A stretch of DNA of 64,000 nt from Nageia nagi (lineage: Eukaryota > Pinophyta): NCBI GenBank assembly GCA_050084985.1, contig JBITNC010000001.1, positions 157,294,001 through 157,358,000 on the forward strand. The letters run 5' to 3'. Position numbers and translations under genes: made by a program. A model generated the notes under the pieces. It was not told where the DNA came from and searched no databases. It saw only the letters and a list, made by a program, of their open reading frames with translations. Shown here one piece after another: positions 1-11,100 of the stretch; the stretch's first letter is position 1; every line of letters starts with the position of its first letter.

Positions 1-1065
1 AGAAACATATTTTCTTAGATGATTTGAAAGAAAAATTCATTATGTTATTGATAAATATTGCCAAAGATTTCATTTTCTTCTTATAAACACTATTTATTGG
101 GGAATATTGAGAGGTATTGAAATGTTATCTTTGAGCTTGACATTCATACTATTTCTTCACAAATTACGAGAGAACAGAAAGATAAGAGGTTACAAAGAGA
201 TAAGGTTAAAAGTAAGAAGAGTTTGTCAAAACCAAACATCATAGAAATTCAAAGTATTTTAGAGTTCACCACTCTTTAGGTCCTATTTCTCTAGAGCTAG
301 TTTATTTTCCAGTCTCACTTTCCCAAACTTAGTTTACTTTTACATCTTGTTTTCTCAAGGTTAGTTTATTTTCTGAGCATGGAAAGTAGTTTAAACATAG
401 TTAAGGTTCTTGAAGAAGGTAGTTAGGGTTTTATTTAAACCCAACTTCCTTTTGAAATATAAAAAGGATAAGAAGTCATTTTGTAACTCTATTTGGAAAT
501 TTTGAAAAAAGCATAATAAAAACTTGCAAGTTAATAGGTAAAAAGTTTCATTTTGCTTATTTATTATGAATGTTTCTCTTACAAGATCATTATTATGTTG
601 GATAAATATATTACAAGTTGTAAATAATAATTTGTTTTCTATATTCAAGAATCGATGTCCTTTTACATACTATAACAAGTTGTAAACAATTAAGTTTATA
701 AGAGTGCATGCAATTTTATACAAGTATACCAACATAAGATAAAGTATTAAGAAAAGATAAATACGTTTTTGAACTAAAATTAGAATAACTATAAAATGAC
801 TAAGAGATAAGCCTATCATCATTTCTATCTCTAATCTTGATAATTTGGCACGGATATTTCATCTAAGTTGGAAAACTAAGTGATAATTTTGGTTGAGCTA
901 ATATGTAGGGTTGAACACTCATCTAAATAAGAGAAGTTGGTAAGAAAAATAACACAAGTCTTTTATACATCCAAAGAAATCCAAGTTACTAAGTTGAGGA
1001 CCATCTCTTATAAAAGGAGGATTATATATCCCTTCTTGTCCCCATTTTCCTTAAACCATGCAAGT
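1..1065. other. AT-rich stretch without recognisable gene
   Basis: I see no coding similarity, RNA gene or element terminus here. Short open frames exist on the minus strand around 391-648, but their composition (Phe/Leu/Asn-rich) is what AT-rich non-coding DNA gives by chance. Confidence 0.5.
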
Positions 1066-1069
1066 CTAA

Positions 1070-3870
1070 TGGATGAAGGATGTAAATATTTTAATGGCAT
1101 GAATGAATCTTAATGCATTATTCATGTGATGAATAATTATACATGCATTGTTGACCTTAATGGTTGTGCAAGTTGTTGTGAAGAATCTTTGAATTTCACT
1201 GTGAAAATGCCCATAAAACTTGATAGACATGTATGGAAAACATGGAAGATGCATGATACAAAAAACATTTTATGGACTATAATGATTGGAGGATATGCAA
1301 TTCATGGTTATAATAAGGATGCCTTGAAACTCTGATTCGATGAAGCACTTGGGAATTGCATGTTTTATTTGTTTGGCTAAGTGTTACAAGCATGTTTTTG
1401 ACAACTTACCACTTTTGGACTAGTTTTTGATACTTTGAATTTTTTTAAATTCAATAGTTACTTTCCTTCTTCAAGCCAATTTTTGGATAATATGGTGTAT
1501 TTAAGTCATTTCATATCACATGGTCTATTTAGATCTTTGAGAGGGAGGTTTGAATTTGTTAGAGGTTTCAAATAACATATTTGATGATTCGATCACTTCT
1601 TGAGGTTTGAAATATACTTAGATAATCTCATATCATTTTTACATATCATGTATTGTGTATTTAGATCATCTGATATCATATGATACAATTGCATCATTTC
1701 AAAATATAGGGTAAATGAGGCCAACTTATCACTTTTGGCATAATTGTATAAACATGAAAAATATAGTTTGTCAAATTTTGATGGGTTTGTTACAACAATC
1801 ACATCATCTTAGGGCTATTCTTGGTATGAAGATTATGCAATGTAGATGGAACACAGACATAAAGACAAGCATATAAGATTCAAATATGCTTTACGATTAT
1901 GCTTAAATGATTCAAATATGCTTATAGTTTTAGTTATGCCCAAATGATTTAAATGTGCTCTATAATTTCAACTGTGCTCAAATTATTTAAATATGCTCTA
2001 TGATATTGCTACAACATGTCATAATTTATAAAAACGCAAAGTTTTATTTCATGGATGGTAATGATTGTAGGATATGCAAAAAATGGATTTTCTAAAAAGA
2101 CTTTAACATGATGTAATGATTTTCTATGGACTGTAATGATTGTAGGATATGCAAAAAATAATTTATTATAAAAGGCTTTAGAAAAAATTAAGAAAATGCA
2201 ATTATTAGGTGTGAAGCCAAACTTTACAACCTTTACATATATTCTTGTAGCATGTGCATTATTTGTTGAGATGAATGGTTATGCATACATTGTATACTAG
2301 CTTGGTTGTATAAGCTATCTTGAGGAATATTTGAAATTCATTGCCAAACCTAAAACTTGAAAACTCGATATATGCAAGGATTGGTTGTAATAATAAAGCA
2401 CTACAAGTACAATGAAATAAGCCTATCAATACTTCAAATCCATGAATGATTATTACTCTATTTACACTCATAATGAATGGAACATTATACATATATGGTG
2501 CACATTGAAGAAAGATAGTTTTGACAAGATCTATAAAGAGTCAAGGAATATGGACACTATAGGCACTAAAAACCAATGTGTGCTACTTCATTTTATGTAC
2601 ATGGAAAGCTAAAGTATTATGCTTCACTTTGTGTACACCAAAAACCAAAACATGCTACTATCAACTTGGTTAGACTTCTCTAACAATATTACACAATACA
2701 TAAATGAGTGATCTTCTTGGCCATGTTGGGCATCTAGATGAAGTAAAAGGTAGATAACAGGCTAATAAAATTAAGTAAATCCTTGCTTGTATATCTCATT
2801 TGCTTGCATGCATATTTCACATATTTTTAATATTAATTTGGATGGTAAACTCCCAAACTAAATGTAGGTTTCTATTGCATGCAATTGTGACAACAACCTT
2901 GATAAACATGTATGCATAATGTGGGAACATTAAGATAACAAGAGTATGAACACATAATTTCTTAGATTTTAATGATTGTAGGATATATGCAGGGAATGTA
3001 TTAAACTATTTAAACAAATATAAAATATGAGCATCAATACATGTATGGTTGACCTTCTTAGTCATGTTGGGTATGTAGATGAAGCAAAAGATAAATAACA
3101 TGATAAAACTAGATAAATCATAAGGCTTTGAAATTATGGTTTATGCAAGTTATCTTGAGGGATCTTTGAATTTCATTATCAAAATACCCATGAAACATGA
3201 ATTGGGTATGTGGGTATGTTTACTTGGTGATTGAAATGGAATGTTGTAGTTTGTGAATGATATCTTAAGGGAACTTCAAACTTCATAGCCAAAATACCAA
3301 TTAAATATGATTTGGGTGTGTGGATGTATCTACTTGTTACTTGTAAATCAAATGTTATGGTTCGTGTAAATTAAGGAAGCTTTGCATTTCATTATCAAAA
3401 TACCCGTAAAACCTAAATTAGGTGTGTGGATGTATCTACTCGATGCTTGTAAATTGAATGTTATGGTTCGTGTAAACTATCTTAAGGGAGCTTTGAATTT
3501 CACTATCAAAATCCCCATAAAATCTAAATTGGGTGTGTAGTTGTGTCTACTTGGTGCTTGTAAATTAAATGTCATGGTTTTGAATGCCTTGATGGACATG
3601 TACACAAATGTGGAAGGATATACAATATATGAAAATTATATGACAAGATGCACGATGTAGACACAGTTTCGTGGTTTGCAATGATTGCAAGATATACATA
3701 AAATGGGTTTTTAGATAAGGCCCTAAGATATGTGTGCAAAGTGTGGAAGAATACATAAGGATCAAGAACTGTTTGCAAGAAGCATAATGCAAATTCATAG
3801 TTTCATGGTCTACAATGATTGGAAGATACACACAAAATGGATTTTATGAAAAATACTTTATAAACTTTAA
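1070..3870 (+). pseudogene. Degenerate pentatricopeptide-repeat (PPR, PLS/E type) gene remnants
   Basis: Scattered + strand pieces read like plant organelle RNA-editing PPR proteins. At 1210-1335 a frame reads VWKTW..MHD..NILWTIMIGGYAIHGYNKDALKL, matching the usual W-x-x-MI-x-GYA-x-x-G pattern. Around 2100-2260 a second piece has GVKPNFTTFTYILVACA. Around 2890-2950 there is LINMYA-x-CGNI. At 2700-2760 and 3050-3100 there are VDLL-x-H-x-G-x-x-DEAK pieces typical of the region before the E motif. At 3590-3720 an ALMDMYTKCG-like piece is followed by VSWFAMIARYT. Stops and frameshifts separate all pieces and their order is scrambled, so no PPR protein can be made. Intact PPR proteins bind organellar transcripts one base per repeat; these remains have no such role. 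The family call is firm from repeated motifs; exact limits are not. Confidence 0.7.
3137..3580 (+). repeat. Four tandem copies (~105-112 bp) of a PPR E-motif-coding segment
   Basis: A unit carrying gggatctttgaatttcatt, then a codon run like KIPMK, then gggtatgtggg, recurs near 3150, 3255, 3365 and 3470. Each copy still resembles the PPR E-motif text FI-x-K-x-P-x-K-x-x-x-G-x-W-x-x-LLG. Copies differ by substitutions and a short deletion in the third unit. The duplication hit a PPR-derived segment after or while it decayed. Confidence 0.65.
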
Positions 3871-3879
3871 TTCTGATGT

Positions 3880-4790
3880 AAATGTTAGATATTAAACCCT
3901 ATTTTGGAAAATGCTAAAGAATACAAGGAATAGTAATTATTTGATAAGATTACATGTAAAAGTGTGGAAGAATACCTACCAATGCCTCCACTCACTTTTA
4001 CTCATCTATCCTCTCCTCCACCCCCTTGTGTATGCAAAAAACTTGAAATGCTCATTCCAACCTCTCCTCTCCTCTACCCCCTTGCCTCAGTAAACTTGAA
4101 AAACTCAAATGCCTGATAACTTTCCAAGTTTCCCTCCTAAGTTCCTTGCATGGTTTTATTTTATTTTTTTTGTTGATATTAAGGGGTGGTTTTGACCTGT
4201 CTCATTATGATTTATTGTGGTATTTTAATGCCAGCTTGTGAAAACCACTACTAAAACCCAAAAATGAGGTAATTTAAAACCATGATTCCATTTTTGTTGT
4301 AATGTGTGGCCAATTATCATTGGAAGTATTATTATTTTTATTAGAAATGGGTTTAAAGGGACGTTAAAATATATCTTTCTATCTTTAAATATTCTATAAA
4401 TTTATTTCATTAGGGTTTTAAAATTATGAATGAAATTAAGAGACAACTTGTAAAACTATTAAGGGCATGCATGATAAATTTAAGTGAAAAGAGTTTGATT
4501 TGTATTATTCCATCATAAATGAAGGTTATGCAAGTTGTATGGAAGGTGTGTAATTAAAGAATAAGATATTTCTTTCCCTTAGAACTTTTAAATTTAGTAA
4601 TGTGAAAATCAAATAGAAATGAATAATAGACTATATCATGAGATATGAGGCTACTCATAAGGCTAACATAACCTAAGTGAGCATTTTTAAAAGTGTAAGG
4701 ATTATTTGTGAGTTCTTATTTCAAGAATATTGTTTTATCTTAATATTATTATGAAATAGTGCATGTTACATTCAACTTAAAAGATTGAGA
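3880..4790. other. No recognisable feature
   Basis: AT-rich DNA with a pyrimidine-rich patch (ctctcctccaccccc-like) at 3985-4085. I see no gene, LTR terminus or repeat family. The 3911-4093 open frame is Leu/Ser/Pro-rich because of that patch and is not credible. Confidence 0.4.
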
Positions 4791-4799
4791 ACTAATAGG

Positions 4800-7136
4800 C
4801 TTTATAGGTAGGCTATGACAATCTTTCAAAGCTTAGGCCTTTTAGTATCACTCCTGATAATCATATTGAGTTTAAAGGTCTAAAGTTTCAACTGAAACCT
4901 TTCTATGAGTCTGTAATCCCTCTGTACTCAGCTCCTAGAAAGAGAAAAAAATTGAATTGGATCCCAAAAGTTATTAGAATGAATACTTATAATCTCAATG
5001 AGATTATTGAAAAAATAAAAAGGGATCTATGCTCAGAAGACCCAACAACCTTCAGACACAGAAAGGAACATGAATGCAGAATTGATCTCAAGATGGTTGA
5101 GAAAAATGGTAAGGTGTCTGAACCTGTATTTAAAGCACATTACATTAGTTTTAGCCCATCCCTCAGGAAAGAATGTGATGAAGAGATCCAAGATATCTTG
5201 AAAAAAGGTTTGATTGAAGAATCTAGCTCCCCTTAGGCTTGTGTTGGATTCTATGTAAATAAAAGGTCTGAACAAGTGTGTGGAAAGAAAAGGCTTGTCA
5301 TAAACTATAAGCCTTTAAATCAATATGTAATTTCTGTCTAACATCCTATTCCCTCCAAGGATGATATACTCAGAAGATTAGAAAATGCAGTAGTATTTTC
5401 TAAATTTGATCTTAAGTTAGGATTTTGGCAGATAAAAGTCAGACAAGAAGATCGACCTAAGACAGCATTCGTTATCCCAGGAGGCCAATATCAGTGGACG
5501 GTCCTACCTTTTGGCTTGAAAATTACTCCCTCTATTTTTCAGAAGGTAATGGACTCCATTTTTGGTAAATACAACAGCTTCATTTGTACATATATAGATA
5601 ATATCTTGGTATTTAGCAAAGACATAAAACAACTTCTGAAACATCTGGAAGAATTCTATACTCTTTACTATAATAATGGATTGGTACTATCTGAAAAGAA
5701 AATAGTATTCTATACAGAATCTATAGAATTCTTAGGTTTGAAGATTTGGCGGTATAGTAAAGCTCCAGGAACATGTGTTCACAAAGATTCAAAATTTCCC
5801 TGATGAGATATTATCTGTGAATCAACTACAAAGGTTCCTAGGATGTGTGAATTATATTGCAGGATATTATCAGATAGTTGCAATAGACAGGCTCCTACTG
5901 AATAAAAGAATTAAAAAGGATGCTCCTGAATGGAATTTTGAGATGATCGAAGTAGTCAGAAGAATTAAACAAAAATGTAAGGATTTGCCTGAAATGTCTC
6001 TACCAGGATCAGGAAAGAAAGTAATAGAGACAGATGCTAGTGACAAGTACTGGGGTGCAGTACTTAAAGAACAAACTGCAACAGGTGAGAAGCTTTGTAG
6101 ATATGCATCTAGCACATTCTCTGGTGCTCAGCTGAATTATGCTTCTCCGCATAAAGAAATTCTTGCAGCCATAAAAGTCATCAAGTCATTCCAATTTTTT
6201 GTGCAATCATAAAAATTTATTCTCAGATCTAACTTGAATAACTTCAAAAGTTTTTTGCAGAAAAAATTTGATAAATGCTCAGAAAACAATAGACTCCTCA
6301 GATGGAGTTTATGGTTTGACAATTATGACATTGAATATGAGCATATCCCTAATAAGAAAAATTGTATAGTTGATTTTCTTACTAGAGAATTCAATGTAAA
6401 TATGGTTTCACCATGGAAAGCAGAGTGGGTTGTTACATGTACTATACCAGAGCTTCACAATGTAGATCCCAAAAACACTATAGACTGGTATACACATGAA
6501 TTATTCACAGAACGAAGGATTGGTGTATCTCTCCCCACTGGAGAAGTTGTAAATGTACCAGCCACTATCCCTGTACATACTCATACCATAGATCATGCAA
6601 GTGGTTCCAGGGCATTGCTTTCTTATTTAGATGATATTTATTGCAATCCTGTCTGAGGATACATAGATGATATTCCATTTGTAAGAAGAATAACGATTTT
6701 CATTAATCGTATCAGAGGAATCCATCAATGGCTGACTCAAGACCCATTTCAAGAAGTATACATCAGCGGGTTCAAACTGACATACGAATAGTATAAGGGA
6801 CATTTCTTCACCTTACTTGCTTATCAAAATAGATTAATGTCTCACTCTTATTTTGTAGGTTTGGGAACTAATCTAAGATAGAATTCTGAAGAAATCTCAG
6901 ATTGGTTCGAACACTGGTTCATGCAGTTTGGAATTACAGTCGAGCAAAGTCCACCAGAATATGCTGGTCTAACGCCTAATGAACACTTCAATGAAATGAT
7001 TGATATACATGCTACGTGGCTCTTGCGATGGCATTGGATCTTTGAAGATGTTACTCTTGTAGACGGAAGTCACACCACAATACTTTCACGAGAAATTCTT
7101 ACTAAGTGGTATAGCTTTGACGAAAGATTGTAGTGA
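4800..7136 (+). pseudogene. Endogenous pararetrovirus (Caulimoviridae-like) RT-RNase H fragment, broken
   Basis: A + strand frame with caulimovirid-style reverse transcriptase and RNase H features. Around 5240-5320 is a FYVNK segment and a GKKRLVINYK segment, followed by FSKFDLK and W-x-VLPFGLK near 5500. The catalytic box reads YIDN instead of YIDD near 5591. RNase H follows (TDAS near 6030, then a segment near 6220-6400 ending in DFLTREF). It is dead: in-frame stops at 5234-5236, 5339-5341, 6210-6212 and 6654-6656, more stops between 6657 and 6920, and a frameshift near 5770. The same frame resumes at 6921-7133 with a tail I cannot assign. No intergenic region, movement protein or coat protein is recognisable. 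A Ty3/gypsy origin is the alternative, but the FYVNK and GKKRLVINYK text favours a caulimovirid. Confidence 0.65.
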
Positions 7137-7777
7137 GCCATAACCCACGTTAAACATATTGGCCGACAAGAGATCTCGATTAAGAATCTCTCGGGAGTGC
7201 CCGTAACAGCATCCTTATCCACTAGGGGCATTAGTGGAAACTTTTTATATTCCTTGCCCACTTGGGATGTAAGTGGATGATACATGTCAATAAGTTATCC
7301 ATTTAGCTCACGATGGAATAACTTTATATCTAGATCATGTTACTATAGCAAATATGGTGTGTAATGGATGGCTCAGATTTAGATTTGAAGCATCTTATTG
7401 TAAGCCATCGATCTTATTCTTGAGTCCTATAAGTAAGACATTCGGGCTCATTTGTAAGCATCGGTTATTACAAAAATAAATAATAAAAATGCCATAAAAC
7501 TTTGAATTGGGATTATAACAATATTTGTAGAAAATATTATAGTCTTTGAATGAGATTTGAAAATGTTGTTATGCTTTGGAAAAAGTTGCATTGAGTGGAG
7601 ACAGTTTTTAGCTTTTACCCATGCTGATATTAAAAAAAAAAATCGACTTTCCCGCTCCCGCCTGCTTGCTACGGTTCTAAAACAAATCTCAATCACAGAC
7701 ATCGATATTGATCTCAGAAGAGAGGAGAATAACCTTACAGAAGTATTGGTTTACCGGTAAAAATTTGTAAATTCGGC
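7137..7777. other. Region upstream of TOP3A
   Basis: No gene is recognised between the pararetroviral fragment and the TOP3A leader. An open frame at 7557-7760 has no family resemblance and is probably upstream non-coding sequence. Proximal promoter elements of TOP3A should lie here, but I cannot name a specific factor site. Confidence 0.4.
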
Positions 7778-7784
7778 TATAAAT
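7778..7784 (+). promoter_or_regulatory. Candidate TATA box of TOP3A
   Basis: The sequence ctataaat lies about 105 bases before the TOP3A start codon. A start site 25-35 bases downstream would give a leader of roughly 70-80 bases. Spacing is plausible, but AT-rich DNA gives such matches by chance. Confidence 0.4.
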
Positions 7785-7803
7785 TTTATGGAGGTGAGCA
7801 GGG

Positions 7804-7827
7804 ATGAGCTTTGATTCCTGCTTCTGA
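7804..7827 (+). promoter_or_regulatory. Upstream ORF 1 in the TOP3A leader
   Basis: An ATG followed by six further sense codons and TGA (MSFDSCF). Whether it is in the mRNA depends on the true start site, which may lie close to it. Confidence 0.35.
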
Positions 7828-7858
7828 GCTGGATTCCGTTTTCAGCATATTCTAGTCG

Positions 7859-7882
7859 ATGTTTTTGATTTGGATTTGTTGA
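7859..7882 (+). promoter_or_regulatory. Upstream ORF 2, ending 4 bases before the TOP3A start
   Basis: ATG plus six sense codons (MFLIWIC), then TGA at 7880-7882. The main ATG at 7887 follows after four bases. If transcribed, ribosomes would have to leak past or reinitiate at very short distance, which would lower TOP3A output. Confidence 0.45.
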
Positions 7883-7886
7883 AGAG

Positions 7887-8165
7887 ATGGTGATTAGGGT
7901 TCTGAATGTGGCCGAGAAGCCATCTGTGGCGAAGACGGTGGCGGGAATTCTTTCGTACAGTAATTACAGAACGCGGGATGGCCGTTCTCCTTACAATAAA
8001 ATCTTTGAATTTAACTATACTATAAACGGGCAGGCGTGCCATATGCTCATGACTTCTGTCACAGGCCATCTCATGGAGGTGGACTTCCATGATGAATACC
8101 GCAAGTGGTATTCATGTGATCCTGCTGCTCTTTACCAGGCACCAATAAAAAAATTTGTCCCGCAG
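7887..8165 (+). CDS. TOP3A: TOP3A exon 1 (residues 1-93)
   Basis: Starts [20 protein letters not shown] and ends in VPQ. The donor is CAG|gtatga, phase 0. Unspliced reading stops at once (TGA at 8169). The ATG has G at -3 and G at +4, and it sits directly before the conserved [11 protein letters not shown] block, so it is the natural start. The exon holds the first half of TOPRIM, including the conserved Glu of the VAEKPS motif. Confidence 0.93.
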
Positions 8166-11100
8166 GTATGATGCTTATACTGATTACGTTGTAGTCTCTT
8201 ATGTTGATGTGAGCATTGCTGGAAGGAGGGGAAATTATAAGGGTCCAGAAATTTAGGCCAATGTTTTCATTTTGAAAACTAAGAGCTCATGTGGGGAATA
8301 CCACAATTGTTTTCGCTGTTCTTGCAGAGAAATTGGAGGAAGATTTCATCTTACTTAAGCGTCTCATACAATCAAAGCCAAAAACTTAACAACAAAACAT
8401 AGCAAAATAGCTCTGAAGCGGAAATTTGTAGTCCCATTTTTCAACTCTTTTACACATTTCCTCGCCTTCTGCAACAAAAAAAACTAGCGACCTTTTTGCT
8501 CAACATACATTATGGCAATTTTATTTTCACATTCACTGTAAATTGATTGTAGCTTCGAAAATGCTCTCTACAATGCCTCTACTTTAACCTATCCATTCTT
8601 TTTGGACGCTTATAACAACTAAGGTACTACTCTTCAGAACTGGAATTCAGATCTGTTCTATCAACTAAACCGCTAGTCTCTCAGGATTTGAACCATAATC
8701 ATTCCTTGGTTAGGTCATAATGTGATCAAAAAATGAAAAATGTCTTAAAATTATATATATTTATCATGAAATTTTAGCAATTCGTTTAGAAAAAGCTGTT
8801 GACTTGCAAGAGTGTTTTTTCAATTTTGTTTTCAAAACTTTAGCGACTAACAAAAAATCGTCAGTAAAAAATGCAATAGTTGAAGAAGAGTATGGGAAAG
8901 GAGAAGTGGTGAGTACGGGCTTAGTTGTTTGTTTTTCTGTTCCCACTGAAGCACAGAATTTGCCACATGAAGAATGTAGAAGTTGACCTTATTTTGTGTG
9001 AGATTCCATCATTACCCCAAGAGCTGAAAACAAGTGATAGCATGGAATGAGCATGTTCTTTGTAGGAAAGTAGGTGATATTGATTGCTTTGTTTTTTTTA
9101 AGCTTTGAGTTGCATGTGAAGACTCGTGCTGAATAGGGAGCTTAGAGCAAACACTAGATCAAAAAAATAATGTATGCTGCAGTTGATTTACATTGGTGGA
9201 TTATTTTATTTGTGCTGAGCTAAAAAATCTATTTTATACTTCAAAGGGTGAAAATTCCAAAGTTTGATAAATTAGAAGATAAATAAGAAAGTGATAATTC
9301 AGGAGAGAGCGCTGTTTGTAATATTTTTTGGACATCACTTAATTGTCCCTTATGTTGTGCAGTTATAATTGTGTTCCACCTATGGATGATGTCTGATTGA
9401 TTGATTTTGTTGGGATGAAATAGAAACTTATAATTTGCAAAATATATTAAGTGAAAATATTAATGCAATTGGATTTGAAGATGATCATGTATGGATAAAA
9501 TTAAGGGATAGAGTTTATTGATGTCAAGGCACTTAAGTCAAGTTGCAAATAGCCCAAAAGAGGCACAAAGACTTGAATGTTGGTGTTTTGGCACTTTTGA
9601 CACAGGTTTCAAGGAGGGAGGTTCTAGAATGTTGGTGGTTTGGGAATTTTCTAGTAATGCCTTGAAATTTGTGCTAGAGGTGTGTGATGGTTCAGGTCTC
9701 AATTACCGAATTCATCAAATTTTGTGAATGAAATTTGAATTTGGTATTTGGCCGAACAAATTTGGCAAATTGCATACTTTATTTGCCTTTAAAAGATGCA
9801 TAAGAGGTTTAGAAATGAGTGAGAAGTGCATGTGGGGAAAATGATCGTTGCCGTGTGCAAGGCCATCGTGGTCGAGCATAGTTGCGGCCCTTGTGAGAGG
9901 CTATTGCAGTCAAAGTAGGGTTGTGGCTTGCATGAGGTTGTTGTAGTTGACTTTGGTTATGGCCCTTGCATGTAGCCAAGCTTGCAGTTGTGTGCTTGTA
10001 ATTTATTTATTTATTTCTTTTTATTGATATTTAAAGGGAAGGAATTTTCATTGTTAGAGGTATTGTTGCTTCCTCACCATAGACCAAGAAAAATGGAGTT
10101 ACATCGATTGATGTTCTAATTCCAGTTTTGTAGGCCTAAAGTGTAATGGGAGTTGATTATTCTAATCTTTTCCGTGTTTTGCCATTGTTTTGGATAGGAT
10201 GTTGATGACAATCTTGTTTGTTGGTTCTGTTTGGTCATTACTTTGATAATAGTAAGATGTAGAAAATTTCTGCTCAATGTGGTACTTCTTGCAAAATGCC
10301 TTTCATCTCTTTGCATGCAAAGTTTTTCCATTATCCATGATGAGTTGGAATGGAAATCTAAATCTTGCGATGATATTATCGATGATGAACTTTATGATAT
10401 ATTTGCTTTTGTTGATACCAATGGTATTTGCTTCAACCCACTTGGTGAATTATTTCATTGCTATTATGATAAACATGTGATTATCTTATAAGCGAGGATT
10501 CATTATTCTTATAATATCTATGCTCCATGTAGAGTTTGGCCATGGAGTTACGATGTTGTTTAAGTCTTGTGTTGGGGTATGGTTTAGATTGACTTGTTTT
10601 TGACATTTATCACATTTTTTGACGAACTTGTGGCAATGTTGCTCCATGGTTGACCAGTAATAACCTATGTACTATAAATTTTGAGTTATTAATATATTTG
10701 TTGAAATGGCCATTGCAAGTACCTTCATGTGATTGTTCCATAACTAAATCAATTTTGTTGCCCTTGAGGCACCTTAACAATGTTCCTTTAAATGATCTTC
10801 TATAGATGGTATCTCATGGATATCTTACTTTGCTGTTGATTTTTTGGGTTTAATACTTGCATAAATAGTTTGGTACCATTTATGCTTTATATTGCTATTG
10901 TGGGCATTAATACAAACTTTATAAAAGTCGTTGATTATGTCTTCTATATTTGATGGCTTGCTTATATTTCCGATTATCAATACTATTGACTTGTCTTCAA
11001 TGTTAATGGGGGCTAGAGAAATTGCACTAGCCTTGGTATTCACATACTTGTTATTTCTTAGAACATTATTACTTTCATAGTCATCAAAATGCTGCGATAA

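Noticed and set aside
7557-7760. 67-codon open frame just upstream of TOP3A
   Set aside because: No family resemblance, and it ends before the likely TATA box; it is best read as upstream non-coding DNA.
10231-10491. Plus-strand open frames over 10231-10491
   Set aside because: They overlap the minus-strand integrase text, which has clear motifs; the + strand text has none.
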